This document shows positions 44,644-54,057 of a DNA stretch of 64,000 bases, in pieces. The stretch's first letter is position 1. The number at the start of each line of letters is the position of its first letter. The DNA comes from DASUSH01 sp963785155 (GTDB taxonomy: Bacteria; Actinomycetota; Thermoleophilia; Solirubrobacterales; 70-9). The notes beneath the pieces are model-generated. The model was given only the letters and a program-made list of their open reading frames with translations, made no database searches and was not told the origin of the DNA. The stretch covers positions 496,001 through 560,000 of the forward strand of contig CAWAUB010000004.1 of NCBI GenBank assembly GCA_963785155.1, written 5' to 3'. The position numbers were made by a program, and so were the translations under genes.

Positions 44644-47440
44644 AATCGCCGCAAATGCAGGTAAAACAGCCACAGGAGGGCTAACCGTTGAGCGGCGGTT
44701 CACAAGTCCGGGCGTCCACCCCTTCGACGAGATCGAGTGGGAGCTTCGCGACGCCGTCATCGGCGACCCGGAGAACCCGGCCTTCGAGCAGCGCGGCGTC
44801 GAGTTCCCCAAGGCCTGGTCGCAGAACGCGACCAACATCGTCGCCCAGAAGTACTTCCGCGGCCGGATGGGCTCGCCGGAGCGCGAGTCATCGGTCAAGC
44901 AGATGATCGGCCGCGTCTCCGGCACGATCGCCGGCTGGGGCCGTGAGGGCGGCTACTTCGCGTCACCCGAGGACGCCGACGCCTTCGAGGCCGAGCTCAC
45001 CTACATCCTTCTCCACCAGCAGGCCGCCTTCAACTCCCCCGTCTGGTTCAACGTCGGCTTCGAGGAGCACCCGCAGTGCTCCGCCTGCTTCATCCTGAGC
45101 GTCGAGGACACGATGGAATCGATCCTCGGCTGGAACACCAAGGAGGGCATGATCTTCCGCGGCGGCTCCGGCTCCGGGATCAACCTCTCGAACATCCGCT
45201 CCTCGAAGGAGCACCTCTCCAAGGGCGGCCTCGCCTCCGGCCCCGTCAGCTTCATGCGCGGCGCCGACGCCTGGGCCGGCACGATCAAGTCCGGCGGCAA
45301 GACCCGGCGCGCGGCGAAGATGGTCGTGCTCGACGTCGACCACCCGGACGTCGAGGACTTCATCTGGTGTAAGGCCCGCGAGGAGGAGAAGGCGGGCGCC
45401 CTGCGCGACGCCGGCTTCGACATGCGGCTCGACTCCGAGGCCTTCTCCTCGATCCAGTACCAGAACGCCAACAACTCGGTCCGCGTCACCGACGAGTTCA
45501 TGGCCGCGGTCGAGGCCGACTCCGACTGGGAGCTCAAGGCTCGCGTCGGCGGTGAGGCCGTGAAGACGGTGAAGGCCCGCGACCTGATGAACCAGATCGC
45601 GGACGCCGCCTGGCGCTGCGCCGATCCGGGCGTCCAGTACGACACGATCATCAACGACTGGCACACCTGCCCCGAGTCCGGGCGGATCAACGCGTCCAAC
45701 CCGTGCTCGGAGTACATGCACGTCGACGACTCGGCCTGCAACCTGGCCTCGCTCAACCTGATGAAGTTCCGCGAGGACGACGGCAGCTTCAAGGTCGGCG
45801 AGTTCTGCCACGCGGTCGACATCGTCTTCCTCGCGCAGGAGATCGTCGTCAGCCCGTCGAGCTACCCAACCGAGGACATCGGCAAGAACGCCCGCGCGTT
45901 CCGCCAGCTCGGCCTCGGTTACGCCAACCTCGGCGCGCTGCTGATGTCGAACGGCGTGCCCTACGACTCCGAAGAGGGCCGTGGCACGGCAGCGGCGATC
46001 ACCGCGCTGATGACCGGTCGCGGCTACGCGATGTCGGCCGAGGTCGCCGCGGCGATCGGACCGTACGAGCAGTACGACAAGAACCGCGACGCGCACAACA
46101 AGGTCATGCGGATGCACCGCGACGCCGCGTACAAGATCGACGACGACTCGGCCGAGGACGCCCTGGTCAGCGCCGCGCGTGAGACCTGGGACGAGGCCGT
46201 CGAGCTGGGCGAGCGGCACGGCTACCGCAACGCGCAGGCGACGGTGCTCGCGCCCACGGGGACGATCAGCTTCCTGATGGACTGCGACACGACGGGCATC
46301 GAGCCCGACTTCTCCCTGGTCAAGTTCAAGGAGCTCGTCGGCGGCGGCCAGATGACGATCGTCAACCGCACGGTTCCGATGGCGCTGCGCACGCTCGGCT
46401 ACACGGATACCGAGGTCGAGCAGATCGAGGCCTACATCAACGACAAGGCGACGATCATCGGCGCGCCCGGCCTGAAGGACGAGCACCTGCCGGTGTTCGA
46501 CGTCGCGGTCGGCGAGCGCTCGATCAGCGCCCTCGGCCACATCAGGATGATGGGCGCGACCCAGCCGTTCCTCTCCGGCGCGATCTCGAAGACGGTGAAC
46601 CTGCCGGAGACTTCGACCGTCGAGGACATCGCCGAGGCCTACACCGAGGGCTGGCGGCTCGGCCTGAAGGCGCTCGCGATCTACCGCGATGGCTCTAAGA
46701 CCGCCCAGGCGCTCAAGACCGACTCCGGCGACAAGGTCGGTAAGGACGCCGACGCGGAGGTCGTCCCGGCACCGCAGCGGCACAAGATGCCGCGCGAGCG
46801 CGAGTCGATCACCCACAAGTTCTCGATCGCCGGCCACGAGGGCTACATCACCGCCGGCAAGTACGAGGACGGCTCGGTCGGGGAGATCTTCCTTACCGAC
46901 ATCGGCAAGGAGGGCTCAACCCTGCGCGGGATGATGAACGCGTTCGCGACGTCGATCTCGATCGGCCTGCAGTACGGCGTGCCGCTCGAGACGTTCGTGA
47001 GCAAGTTCAGCTACATGCGCTTCGACCCGGAGGGGATCACCAAGAACCCGGAGATCCCGTTCGCCAAGTCGATGCCCGACTACATCATGCGCTGGCTCGC
47101 GAGCCGCTTCATCGAGGACGTCGACGTCCAGGAGGAGCTCGGGATCCTGACCCCGGCCGTCCGCGCCCGCAAGGAGGCCCAGCAGGCCCTCTTTACGGAC
47201 GACACCGCGACGCCGGCGAACGGTGGCAATGGCTCGAACGGCGGCGGCAACGGTTCAGCTGAACCGAAGGTGGACGCTGCGCCGGCCGCGGCCATGACCG
47301 ACACGCCCCCGGTCGTCCCGGCCAAGCTCTCGACCGGCGGCGACCTGGGTCCCGCCTGCGAGCAGTGCGGCGGCATGATGCAGCGGACGGGAAGTTGTTA
47401 CACATGCTCGAGCTGCGGTAATAACACCGGCTGCGGCTGA
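44633..47440 (+). CDS. nrdJ: Adenosylcobalamin-dependent (class II) ribonucleotide reductase
   Basis: A 935-residue vitamin B12-dependent reductase converting ribonucleotides to deoxyribonucleotides without R2 subunit. Family motifs include NIVAQKYFRGRMGSPERE, ECSACFILSVEDTM-like wording (HPQCSACFILSVED), GGSGSGINLSNIRSS, NPCSEYMHVDDSACNLASLNL and LAPTGTISFLMDCDTTGIEPD. A C-terminal zinc-type cysteine cluster (CEQCGGMMQRTGSCYTCSSC) likely carries reducing equivalents. The ATG at 44633 or 44636 follows GGGAG. It overlaps nrdR and shares its promoter, so NrdR probably controls it. Confidence 0.95.
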   Translation: MMTEIAANAGKTATGGLTVERRFTSPGVHPFDEIEWELRDAVIGDPENPAFEQRGVEFPKAWSQNATNIVAQKYFRGRMGSPERESSVKQMIGRVSGTIAGWGREGGYFASPEDADAFEAELTYILLHQQAAFNSPVWFNVGFEEHPQCSACFILSVEDTMESILGWNTKEGMIFRGGSGSGINLSNIRSSKEHLSKGGLASGPVSFMRGADAWAGTIKSGGKTRRAAKMVVLDVDHPDVEDFIWCKAREEEKAGALRDAGFDMRLDSEAFSSIQYQNANNSVRVTDEFMAAVEADSDWELKARVGGEAVKTVKARDLMNQIADAAWRCADPGVQYDTIINDWHTCPESGRINASNPCSEYMHVDDSACNLASLNLMKFREDDGSFKVGEFCHAVDIVFLAQEIVVSPSSYPTEDIGKNARAFRQLGLGYANLGALLMSNGVPYDSEEGRGTAAAITALMTGRGYAMSAEVAAAIGPYEQYDKNRDAHNKVMRMHRDAAYKIDDDSAEDALVSAARETWDEAVELGERHGYRNAQATVLAPTGTISFLMDCDTTGIEPDFSLVKFKELVGGGQMTIVNRTVPMALRTLGYTDTEVEQIEAYINDKATIIGAPGLKDEHLPVFDVAVGERSISALGHIRMMGATQPFLSGAISKTVNLPETSTVEDIAEAYTEGWRLGLKALAIYRDGSKTAQALKTDSGDKVGKDADAEVVPAPQRHKMPRERESITHKFSIAGHEGYITAGKYEDGSVGEIFLTDIGKEGSTLRGMMNAFATSISIGLQYGVPLETFVSKFSYMRFDPEGITKNPEIPFAKSMPDYIMRWLASRFIEDVDVQEELGILTPAVRARKEAQQALFTDDTATPANGGNGSNGGGNGSAEPKVDAAPAAAMTDTPPVVPAKLSTGGDLGPACEQCGGMMQRTGSCYTCSSCGNNTGCG

Positions 47441-47441
47441 G

Positions 47442-48506
47442 TTGCCGGCGCTCGTCTCTGTCGGGTCCACCGGCAAAGACGCCGAGAAGTTCACCGAACT
47501 CGAGATCGCGAGCGCCAAGCCGAAGCGACCAAAGGTGGTCATGGCTCTGGCTCAGGGCGGGTCGCCCCACGCCAGCCTGCCGGATATCCGCCCTGGAGAT
47601 CGCCTCTTGGTATCCGCTGAGATCGAGTTGACGGCTGATCACGAGGAGCAACAGTCCGACTCGGCGGGAAAGCCGTATCGGTACGAGCCAAACGTCGAGG
47701 TGAGCCTTCTCTTGGCAGCAGGGCCGAACGCGATCACACCCGGTCCCAAGGCCGTCTTGCTGAAGAGCGATGGCCGGGCGATCGGTCACAGGCGACATCA
47801 CGATGTCGTCGTTTTCGACAACGTCGCGTACGACGTCGGCCCGAGTGGGCTGCCCTGGCGGGGCTCATCGACGATCCTCTGTGCAATCGCCTCGTGGCAC
47901 GCTGCCGCCAGAAGCGGGCAGGTGCTGATCGTCGGTCAAAACGAACCTCAAGGAGCAACCTCGGGTGACATGTCATCGATAAGCGTTGCTCGCATTCGTC
48001 CCGCACTGGACGCCGTGCCCGCGGCCGCGAGGGTCACGAAGAAACGGGTGAAGTCGATTCCTGTGGTCGTCGAAAAGCCCCAAAAGAAATGCGTCTACTC
48101 CCATCCGCTCGACGATCTTCGTGCCGGCGAGCAAATCCGCATCCGCGCCGGGCTGAAGTCGAACTGCCGACGGTTTGGATACTCCACTCGGACAACGGTC
48201 GAGGTGTTTCTAGCCGAGTCCGCGATCGCGACCGAATCTGGACAGGAGGCGCGGCGAATTTGTCTTGACAGTCCCCAGTTTTGCCGCGGGAATGGAAAGA
48301 ACACCTTGCCGGAGGATGTCGCGATGGACTCAGCCAAGGTCGGAGTCCTCCACATCGCCAAGAACGCACGCCAGCCGATGTTCGCCAACGTCGTCGTGAC
48401 GACCGGCGACCCCCTGAAAAAGGCAACCCAGGGCGGTCACGCCCTAGACATCCTTGACGGTGGATATCTCGCCGTAACGCGATACGCCGCGAGCAGCAAC
48501 GGCTGA
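47442..48506 (+). CDS. Unknown protein with internally duplicated domain
   Basis: A 354-residue protein with no signal peptide or membrane helix, starting at TTG 47442, one base after the nrdJ stop. Two similar halves are visible: DIRPGDRLLVSAEIELT with YRYEPNVEVSLLLAAG in the first, and DLRAGEQIRIRAGLKSNC with YSTRTTVEVFLAESAI in the second; both look like beta-sandwich modules. The segment KKCVYSHPLDDLRAGEQ lies at the junction. I recognise no family. Base composition is visibly lower in GC than the neighbours, which may mean transfer. Confidence 0.6.
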   Translation: MPALVSVGSTGKDAEKFTELEIASAKPKRPKVVMALAQGGSPHASLPDIRPGDRLLVSAEIELTADHEEQQSDSAGKPYRYEPNVEVSLLLAAGPNAITPGPKAVLLKSDGRAIGHRRHHDVVVFDNVAYDVGPSGLPWRGSSTILCAIASWHAAARSGQVLIVGQNEPQGATSGDMSSISVARIRPALDAVPAAARVTKKRVKSIPVVVEKPQKKCVYSHPLDDLRAGEQIRIRAGLKSNCRRFGYSTRTTVEVFLAESAIATESGQEARRICLDSPQFCRGNGKNTLPEDVAMDSAKVGVLHIAKNARQPMFANVVVTTGDPLKKATQGGHALDILDGGYLAVTRYAASSNG

Positions 48507-48565
48507 CCCGCTGGGCGTAAAGCCCGGCTGGCGCCCGGCCTCGTCAGCGTCGTTACCCTCGACCT

Positions 48566-49840
48566 ATGCGGAGGGCGTGGGGACTAACGGTTGTCGTCGC
48601 TCTGCTCGCGTGCGCGCCGGCGAACGCGGCTGAGGGGACTGATCCGCCCGATCCCGGGCAGACGACGTCCGGCACCGTCACCTCCAACGGCACGGAGTAT
48701 CCGTACCTGCTGCATACGCCGACGACCTACGTGCCGGGAAGTGCGGCTCCGCTCGTCGTCGTGGTCCACGGCTGCCAGACGACGGCCGAGCAGGAGATGG
48801 AGCTGACCCTCTTCAATCAGCTCGCGGAGCGGGAGGGCTTCGTCGTCCTCTACCCCGAGGTCAACGCCGCCGAGGCGGCCCAGCCCGGTCCGATCGCCAA
48901 CTGCTGGCAGTTCTTCGACCCGACGGCTTATTTCCGCGGCAACGGCGATCCGGCCGCCATCGCCAAGATGACTGAGGCCGTCATGGGTGACATGAGCATC
49001 GACGCCGAGCGGGTCTACGAGGTCGGCGTCTCGGCGGGTGGGCTCATGACCGCGGTCGGTGCGGCGGCTCACTCGGACCTGTACGCGGCGGTCGGGATCG
49101 TGGCCTCCGCGGGGTTCGCCGACGGGACCTGCTTCACGACCGGCGTCGGAACCCCCGTAGAGGCCAACGCCCAGCTTGCGTTCGAGCAGATGGGTCCGCG
49201 CGCCCGCCCCGTCCCGATCATCGCGATCGGTTCCGACGCTGACCTGGCGTTCCCGGCCAGCTGCACCGAGAAGGCGCTCGAACAGGGCCTGCGGACCAAC
49301 AACCTCGTCCTGAGCGGTAGCCAGGACGGTCCCCTCGCGCTGACGCCGGCAACGGTGGAGGAGAAGCAGGTGCCGAATGGTCGCGCGTACACCGTCAGCC
49401 AGTTCCGGGATCCTGACGGCTGCCTCGTCGGCGAGCGCTGGATCATCCATGGGATGCCGCACGCGTGGCCGGGCGGCTCGACCGATCCCAAGTACGACGG
49501 CGGCTACAGCGACGCGACCGCCCCGGACGGCGCCGAGGGAACTTGGGAGTTCCTCCAGCGTTACCGGAAGTCCGAGACCGGGATGCCCTGCGCCGAGGCG
49601 GAGCGATGCCCGGCTCGCTCCGTGGGCGTTCGCCTCGCTCGCGGTGCGCGGGTGCGGAAGGTGAAGGCGACAGTCGCAGGCGATCCGGTGCGCACGCGCA
49701 TTCGCGGGCGCCGAGTCAAGCTGAAGCTCCCGTCGGGCCCGAGAGGCGCGGTGACGGTCGTGCTGAAGGTGAGGCGTAACGGACAGGCGTCAAAGCAAAT
49801 CGTGCGCCGCTCGTTTGAACGGTGCGCTGCGGGCGCCTAG
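48566..49840 (+). CDS. Secreted PHB-depolymerase-family esterase
   Basis: A 424-residue secreted hydrolase. Signal peptide RRAWGLTVVVALLACAPANA. The alpha/beta hydrolase shows the oxyanion region VVVVHGCQTTAEQEME, the nucleophile Ser in YEVGVSAGGLMTAVGAAA, and an Asp/His pair in the later IIAIGSDADLAFP and WIIHGMPHAWPGG. This is the pattern of extracellular polyhydroxybutyrate depolymerases and related esterases (LpqC-like). The last 80 residues (ARGARVRKVKATVAGDPV) form a basic C-terminal domain that may bind the wall or polymer. It overlaps the start of the NHL gene's open frame but not its chosen start. Confidence 0.87.
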   Translation: MRRAWGLTVVVALLACAPANAAEGTDPPDPGQTTSGTVTSNGTEYPYLLHTPTTYVPGSAAPLVVVVHGCQTTAEQEMELTLFNQLAEREGFVVLYPEVNAAEAAQPGPIANCWQFFDPTAYFRGNGDPAAIAKMTEAVMGDMSIDAERVYEVGVSAGGLMTAVGAAAHSDLYAAVGIVASAGFADGTCFTTGVGTPVEANAQLAFEQMGPRARPVPIIAIGSDADLAFPASCTEKALEQGLRTNNLVLSGSQDGPLALTPATVEEKQVPNGRAYTVSQFRDPDGCLVGERWIIHGMPHAWPGGSTDPKYDGGYSDATAPDGAEGTWEFLQRYRKSETGMPCAEAERCPARSVGVRLARGARVRKVKATVAGDPVRTRIRGRRVKLKLPSGPRGAVTVVLKVRRNGQASKQIVRRSFERCAAGA

Positions 49841-49886
49841 CGCTCTGTTGACAAAGCCTGCAAATCAGCGGATTCTGTGCGGACTC

Positions 49887-51740
49887 GTGCGGGACGACGA
49901 CAGCACCTGGCGCAGGGCGGCGATGGTCGCCGGGGCAATCGCCCTGGCCCTGCCGGCGAGCGCCTCGGCGGCGTCGATAGACGGGATGATCGAAGGGGCC
50001 GGTGACCGGGTCAAGGGGGCGAAGGTGGAGCTCTATGCCGCGGCCGGGGACACGGTCAAGCTCGGCCAGGCGAAGACGACGCGGAAGGGCAAGTTCACGA
50101 TCGCCTACGCCGACCCGGCGCCCGGCGACGCGCGCCCGCTCTACCTGATCGCCAGTAGGGGCAAGGCCCATCGGACCAGGCTCGGACGCCCGATGCGGCA
50201 GATGGTCGTGGCCGGAACCGTCTCGGCGCCGGAGGACTCGGTCGTGCTCAGCGAGCAGACAACGGTCGCCGCAGGCTTCGCGTTGTCGCGGTTCCTCAAG
50301 GGCAAGCAGGTCTCCGGCCCCTCTCCGGGGATGCCGAACGCGGCCGCGACGTCCGCGAACCTGGTCGAGGCGTCGACGGGCAAGGTCAGCTTCGTCCTCG
50401 CCAATTCGCCGAACGGCGGCGCGACCGAGGCGCTGCCGACCTTCAACACGCTCGCCGATGCGCTCACCCGCTGCACCGGCGGCTTCAACCGCCCCTGCGC
50501 GCGGCTGCTCCGGGCCGCGAAGCCGCCTGGCAAGAAGGCGCCGAAGGACACGCTGGCAGCGGTCGTCGACATCGCGAAGAACCCGGCCCTGAGCACCGAA
50601 CAGATCTTTCGCCTCGGCTCGAGCACTCTCTACCAGCCCTCACTCGAAGATCCGCCCGACGCGTGGACGCTGGCGCTCGCCTACGTCGGCGGCGGGATGA
50701 ACGCCCCGGGGAGGATGGGCTTCGACTCCGCCGGGCGCGTCTGGACAAACAACAACTTCCAGGCGCCCGGAACGACCGCCGGGCTCGACCTGACCGCCCT
50801 CAGCCCGACCGGGCAGCCGATCCTCGGCAGCCCGCTCTCGGGCGGCGGCCTCGAGGGCGCCGGGTGGGGCCTCGCGATCGACGCGATCGACCGCGTCTGG
50901 GTCTCCAACTTCGTCGGCAACAGCGTCTCGCTGTTCGGCCCCGACGGGCAGCCGATCTCCCCCTCCGGCGGCTTCACGGGCGGCGTCGGACCGAAGCCGC
51001 AGGGCCTCGCCATCGACCAGCAGGGCAATGTCTGGCTCGCCAACTACGGCGGCAACGCGGGGCCGGGCAGCGTCACGCGCTTCCCGGGCGGTGACATGAG
51101 CTCGCCCCAGTCGATCACGGGCGGCGGGATCCACAGCCCGTTCGGGATCGCGATCGACTCGAAGGGCAATGCCTGGGTGAGCGACGAGTCGACCAGTGTC
51201 CGCAGGGGATCGGTGACCAAGCTCGATCCGAGCGGCACGCCCTCCAGCGACTCGCCGATCTACGGCGGCGGCCTGCACTCGCCGCAGGGCATCGCGGTCG
51301 ATTCGCGCGACAACGTCTGGGCCGCGAATCTGGGCTCGCACAGCGTCACCCGGATCAAGCAGAACGGCAAGACGACGCAGTTCCAGCCGGCAAGCACGCA
51401 CGGGCCCTGGGGGATCGCGGTCGACGGCAACGACAACGTCTGGGTCGCCGGCTTCAAGGGCGTCAACGTGACCCAGATCTGCGGCGTCCGCCAGAAGCGC
51501 TGCCCCGATGGCCTGAGTACAGGCGACCCCATCTCACCCTCGCGTGACGGATTCAGAAGCGAAGCCTTCGAGCACCTCACGGCCGTCCAGGTCGATTCGT
51601 CGGGCAACGTCTGGGTTGCGAACAACTGGAGTACCGGGTCACCGCTATCCGAGTTCGTCGGCGGCAACGGCCTGGTCGAGCTGATCGGGGCGGCTGAGCC
51701 GGTGAAGACGCCGCTGATCGGCCCGCCGGCGCGGCCCTAG
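49887..51740 (+). CDS. Secreted NHL/Vgb-type beta-propeller protein
   Basis: A 617-residue protein. The GTG at 49887 gives a short N-terminus and the signal MVAGAIALALPASASA. An N-terminal carboxypeptidase-regulatory-like module (VKGAKVELYAAAGDTVKL) precedes a helical region, then about five blades with GFDSAGRVWTNNNF, LAIDAIDRVWVSNFVGNSV, LAIDQQGNVWLANYGGNA, IAVDSRDNVWAANLGSHS and IAVDGNDNVWVAGFKG, the NHL/streptogramin-lyase propeller pattern. There are no catalytic residues to suggest enzyme activity; binding or structural use is more likely. Confidence 0.82.
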   Translation: MRDDDSTWRRAAMVAGAIALALPASASAASIDGMIEGAGDRVKGAKVELYAAAGDTVKLGQAKTTRKGKFTIAYADPAPGDARPLYLIASRGKAHRTRLGRPMRQMVVAGTVSAPEDSVVLSEQTTVAAGFALSRFLKGKQVSGPSPGMPNAAATSANLVEASTGKVSFVLANSPNGGATEALPTFNTLADALTRCTGGFNRPCARLLRAAKPPGKKAPKDTLAAVVDIAKNPALSTEQIFRLGSSTLYQPSLEDPPDAWTLALAYVGGGMNAPGRMGFDSAGRVWTNNNFQAPGTTAGLDLTALSPTGQPILGSPLSGGGLEGAGWGLAIDAIDRVWVSNFVGNSVSLFGPDGQPISPSGGFTGGVGPKPQGLAIDQQGNVWLANYGGNAGPGSVTRFPGGDMSSPQSITGGGIHSPFGIAIDSKGNAWVSDESTSVRRGSVTKLDPSGTPSSDSPIYGGGLHSPQGIAVDSRDNVWAANLGSHSVTRIKQNGKTTQFQPASTHGPWGIAVDGNDNVWVAGFKGVNVTQICGVRQKRCPDGLSTGDPISPSRDGFRSEAFEHLTAVQVDSSGNVWVANNWSTGSPLSEFVGGNGLVELIGAAEPVKTPLIGPPARP

Positions 51741-51767
51741 CCAGCCGCCCCGCTACAACAGAAGGCG

Positions 51768-53150
51768 ATGGAGGCCAGCGCCACCACCCTCTCGCAGCCG
51801 GAGCTCGAGGCGCTCGCGGATCCGCTTCCCGGCGAGTTCGAGTCCTCGAGCGTCCGCAAGCACCTGATCGTCATCGGCGCGATCGTCGCGGCCGTCGTCG
51901 CGGTGATCGTGCTCGTGCCAGGACTCGGCGACCTGCGCGAGAGCTTCGCCGACGCGAAGCCGGGCTGGCTCGTCGTCTGCGGCTTCCTCCAGCTTGGGTC
52001 CTGCCTCTCCTACGTCGCGGTCTTCCGCGCCGTTTTCTGCCGGCGGATGGCAATGAGGACGAGCTACGAGATCGGGATGTCCGAGCTGGCCGCCAACGCG
52101 CTGCTCTCAGTCGGCGGCGCCGGCGGCCTCGCGCTCGGGGTCTGGGTCCTTCGCCGTGGCGGCATGGAAACCGGCCACATCGCGCGGCGAACCGTCGCCT
52201 TCTTCCTCTTGACGAGCCTGGCCAACGTCACCGCCCTGATCGTCGCGGGGATCGGCCTGGCGACCGGTGTGCTCAGCGGATCGGAAAGCCTCGCCCTGGC
52301 ACTGGTTCCCGCCGCGGCCGGGCTCGCCGCGATCATCCTCGCCCTGCTGATCCGCAGCGGGGCGGGAGTGCTTGCGGACCGGCTGGAGCGGCCGAAGCTC
52401 TCCAAGGGTCTCGCCGCGCTCTCGGAGGGGATCGGTGAGGCGGTGGAGCTGCTGCGCTCATGGGACCCGGCGCTGCTTCTCGGCGCCGCGGGCTACATGC
52501 TCTTCGACGTCGCGATGCTCGGCGCGTGCTTCGCGGCCTTCGGCTTCCCAATCCCGCCGGGCGGCATCCTGCTGGTCGCCTACCTGGTGGGCCAGCTCGG
52601 CAACCTGATCCCGATCCCAGGCGGGATCGGCGGCGTCGATGCCGGCCTGATCGGGACCCTCATCCTCTACGGGGTCGAGCCGATGCAGGCCGTGCCCGCC
52701 GTCCTCGCCTATCGCTCGTTCGTACTCCTCCTCCCCGCCGCCCTCGGACTCCCCGCGCTCGCCTCCCTGCGGCGCCGCCTCGCGAACGAGTCGCACGACA
52801 TCGCGGCGTGCACCCCCGGACAGCCGGTCGATCTGGTGGGCGTGGGAATGGTGACCACGGGAGAGGTCCCGATCGGCGACGGCTGCGCGCATCTCGACTC
52901 GATCTCCGTCCTCGACCCACCCGACGAGGTCGAGGGCTGCGAGGAGTGCCTTGCGAGTGGCGACACCTGGATGCACCTGAGGATGTGTCAGTACTGCGGC
53001 CACGTCGGCTGCTGCGACAGCTCCCCCAACCGGCACGCCACGGCCCACCATCACGACACCGGCCACCCCCTGATCCGCTCGATCGAGCCGGGCGAGGAGT
53101 GGAGCTGGTGCTACGTCGACGAGGTCGCGTTCGAGCTGCAGCGTTCCTGA
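51768..53150 (+). CDS. Lysyl-PG synthase-like membrane protein fused to a UBP-type zinc finger
   Basis: A 460-residue protein. Residues 30-350 hold about eight to ten membrane helices of the LPG_synthase_TM/UPF0104 flippase-like family, with the motif GQLGNLIPIPGGIGGVDAG. After residue 375 comes a complete UBP-type zinc finger: CEECLASGDTWMHLRMCQYC and GHVGCCDSSPNRHATAHHH, then HPLIRSIEPGEEWSWCYVDE, matching the CxxC/CxxC/H pattern that binds ubiquitin C-termini in eukaryotes. The fusion of these two domains is unusual. A GTG-less ATG start at 51768 is clear. Confidence 0.9.
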   Translation: MEASATTLSQPELEALADPLPGEFESSSVRKHLIVIGAIVAAVVAVIVLVPGLGDLRESFADAKPGWLVVCGFLQLGSCLSYVAVFRAVFCRRMAMRTSYEIGMSELAANALLSVGGAGGLALGVWVLRRGGMETGHIARRTVAFFLLTSLANVTALIVAGIGLATGVLSGSESLALALVPAAAGLAAIILALLIRSGAGVLADRLERPKLSKGLAALSEGIGEAVELLRSWDPALLLGAAGYMLFDVAMLGACFAAFGFPIPPGGILLVAYLVGQLGNLIPIPGGIGGVDAGLIGTLILYGVEPMQAVPAVLAYRSFVLLLPAALGLPALASLRRRLANESHDIAACTPGQPVDLVGVGMVTTGEVPIGDGCAHLDSISVLDPPDEVEGCEECLASGDTWMHLRMCQYCGHVGCCDSSPNRHATAHHHDTGHPLIRSIEPGEEWSWCYVDEVAFELQRS

Positions 53151-53179
53151 GCCGGACCCGCCCCTCCTACCCTCAGAGC

Positions 53180-53752
53180 ATGCGCGAGATCGTCGGGCCA
53201 TCGCTGAAAGCAGCGGCGCTCGTCGCCTTCATCGGCGGCCTCATCCTGCTGCTCTTGAAGCCGCCATCCCTTTCAGGCGCAGAGGACATGCTGACGATCG
53301 CGGGGGTGGCGATCGCGATCATCCTCTTCACGGCGTGGGCGACGACGAAGCTGATCGGCGAGGAGATGCCCGAGCCGGAGTTCCGCAAGCTCGTCGACCG
53401 CAGCGAGCTCCTCGCGACGCTCCCGCCGCCCGACGGCCCGCCCAGCGAGTTCGACGAGCTGGTGGTCGAGGCGCTCGACGAGCTGCCGGAGGAGTTCCAG
53501 GAGCTGCTCGAGCACACGCCGGTGATCGTCTCGATGCGCGGCCACGAGCACCGCGCCTACGGCCACTACATCGGCGGCACGATGGCGCGCGACGGCTTCC
53601 CGAACCGGATCGTGATCTACCAGGACACGCTGGAGCGGGACTTCGGGCACCACCCTGAACTGCTCCGCGCCCAGGTGCAGCGCACCGTCCGCCACGAGAT
53701 CGCCCACCACCTCGGGTGGGGCGAGAGCGGCGTGCGGAGCCTCGGGCTGTAG
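53180..53752 (+). CDS. Small membrane-anchored zincin metallopeptidase
   Basis: A 190-residue protein. Two hydrophobic segments lie at the N-terminus (AALVAFIGGLILLLLKPPSL and LTIAGVAIAIILFTAWATT), then a minimal zincin domain with ELVVEALDELPEEFQELLE and the HEXXH motif in VQRTVRHEIAHHLGWGESG. This matches the bacterial 'metallopeptidase family protein' (Zincin_1) group. Substrate unknown. It starts 29 bp after the zinc-finger fusion gene. Confidence 0.88.
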   Translation: MREIVGPSLKAAALVAFIGGLILLLLKPPSLSGAEDMLTIAGVAIAIILFTAWATTKLIGEEMPEPEFRKLVDRSELLATLPPPDGPPSEFDELVVEALDELPEEFQELLEHTPVIVSMRGHEHRAYGHYIGGTMARDGFPNRIVIYQDTLERDFGHHPELLRAQVQRTVRHEIAHHLGWGESGVRSLGL

Positions 53753-53790
53753 GGGGTTCAGGCCGAGGGACGGAAGCGCTGCGTCCGCGC

Positions 53791-54022
53791 CGCGAGACGC
53801 CGTGGTCGCGGGCTTGTAGGGAGTGAAATAGGCGGGTTTGGTGACTTCTTGCGCGTTTTTCGTGCGCTGAGTCGGTGGCTTCGCGACTTTCTCTCGCATA
53901 GCGAGAGGAACTCGCGAACAAGGGCTGTTCGGGTGTCGTGGCGAGAAAAGGGTCATATCCGGACCAACTCGCCACGGCCTCCCATCCCTTCCCCTTAATG
54001 CCCGCGACCACGGCGCCTCGCG
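53791..54022. mobile_element. MITE-like structured non-coding element
   Basis: Terminal inverted repeats of 23 bp with one mismatch (53791-53813 and 54000-54022, starting CGCGAGACGCCGTGG) flank about 185 bp that contain further hairpins: CTCTCGC/GCGAGAG nested in TTCGCGA/TCGCGAA at 53880-53918, and CGTGGCGAG/CTCGCCACG at 53937-53976. No protein-coding frame on either strand looks real. The gap 53753-54057 is otherwise empty. A MITE or REP-like element is the best fit. Confidence 0.65.
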
Positions 54023-54057
54023 ACGCGTCGCGCGCGCTTTCGTCTCTCGCCTCGGCT

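Noticed and set aside
44963..46837. Long open frame (624 codons) on the minus strand
   Set aside because: Antisense of nrdJ; its protein is a repetitive Asp/Arg/Val-rich sequence with no domain, as expected from third-position GC bias.
53753..54057. Small protein genes in the gap
   Set aside because: The candidate frames are short, lack ribosome binding sites and cross the hairpins; the structured element explains the sequence better.
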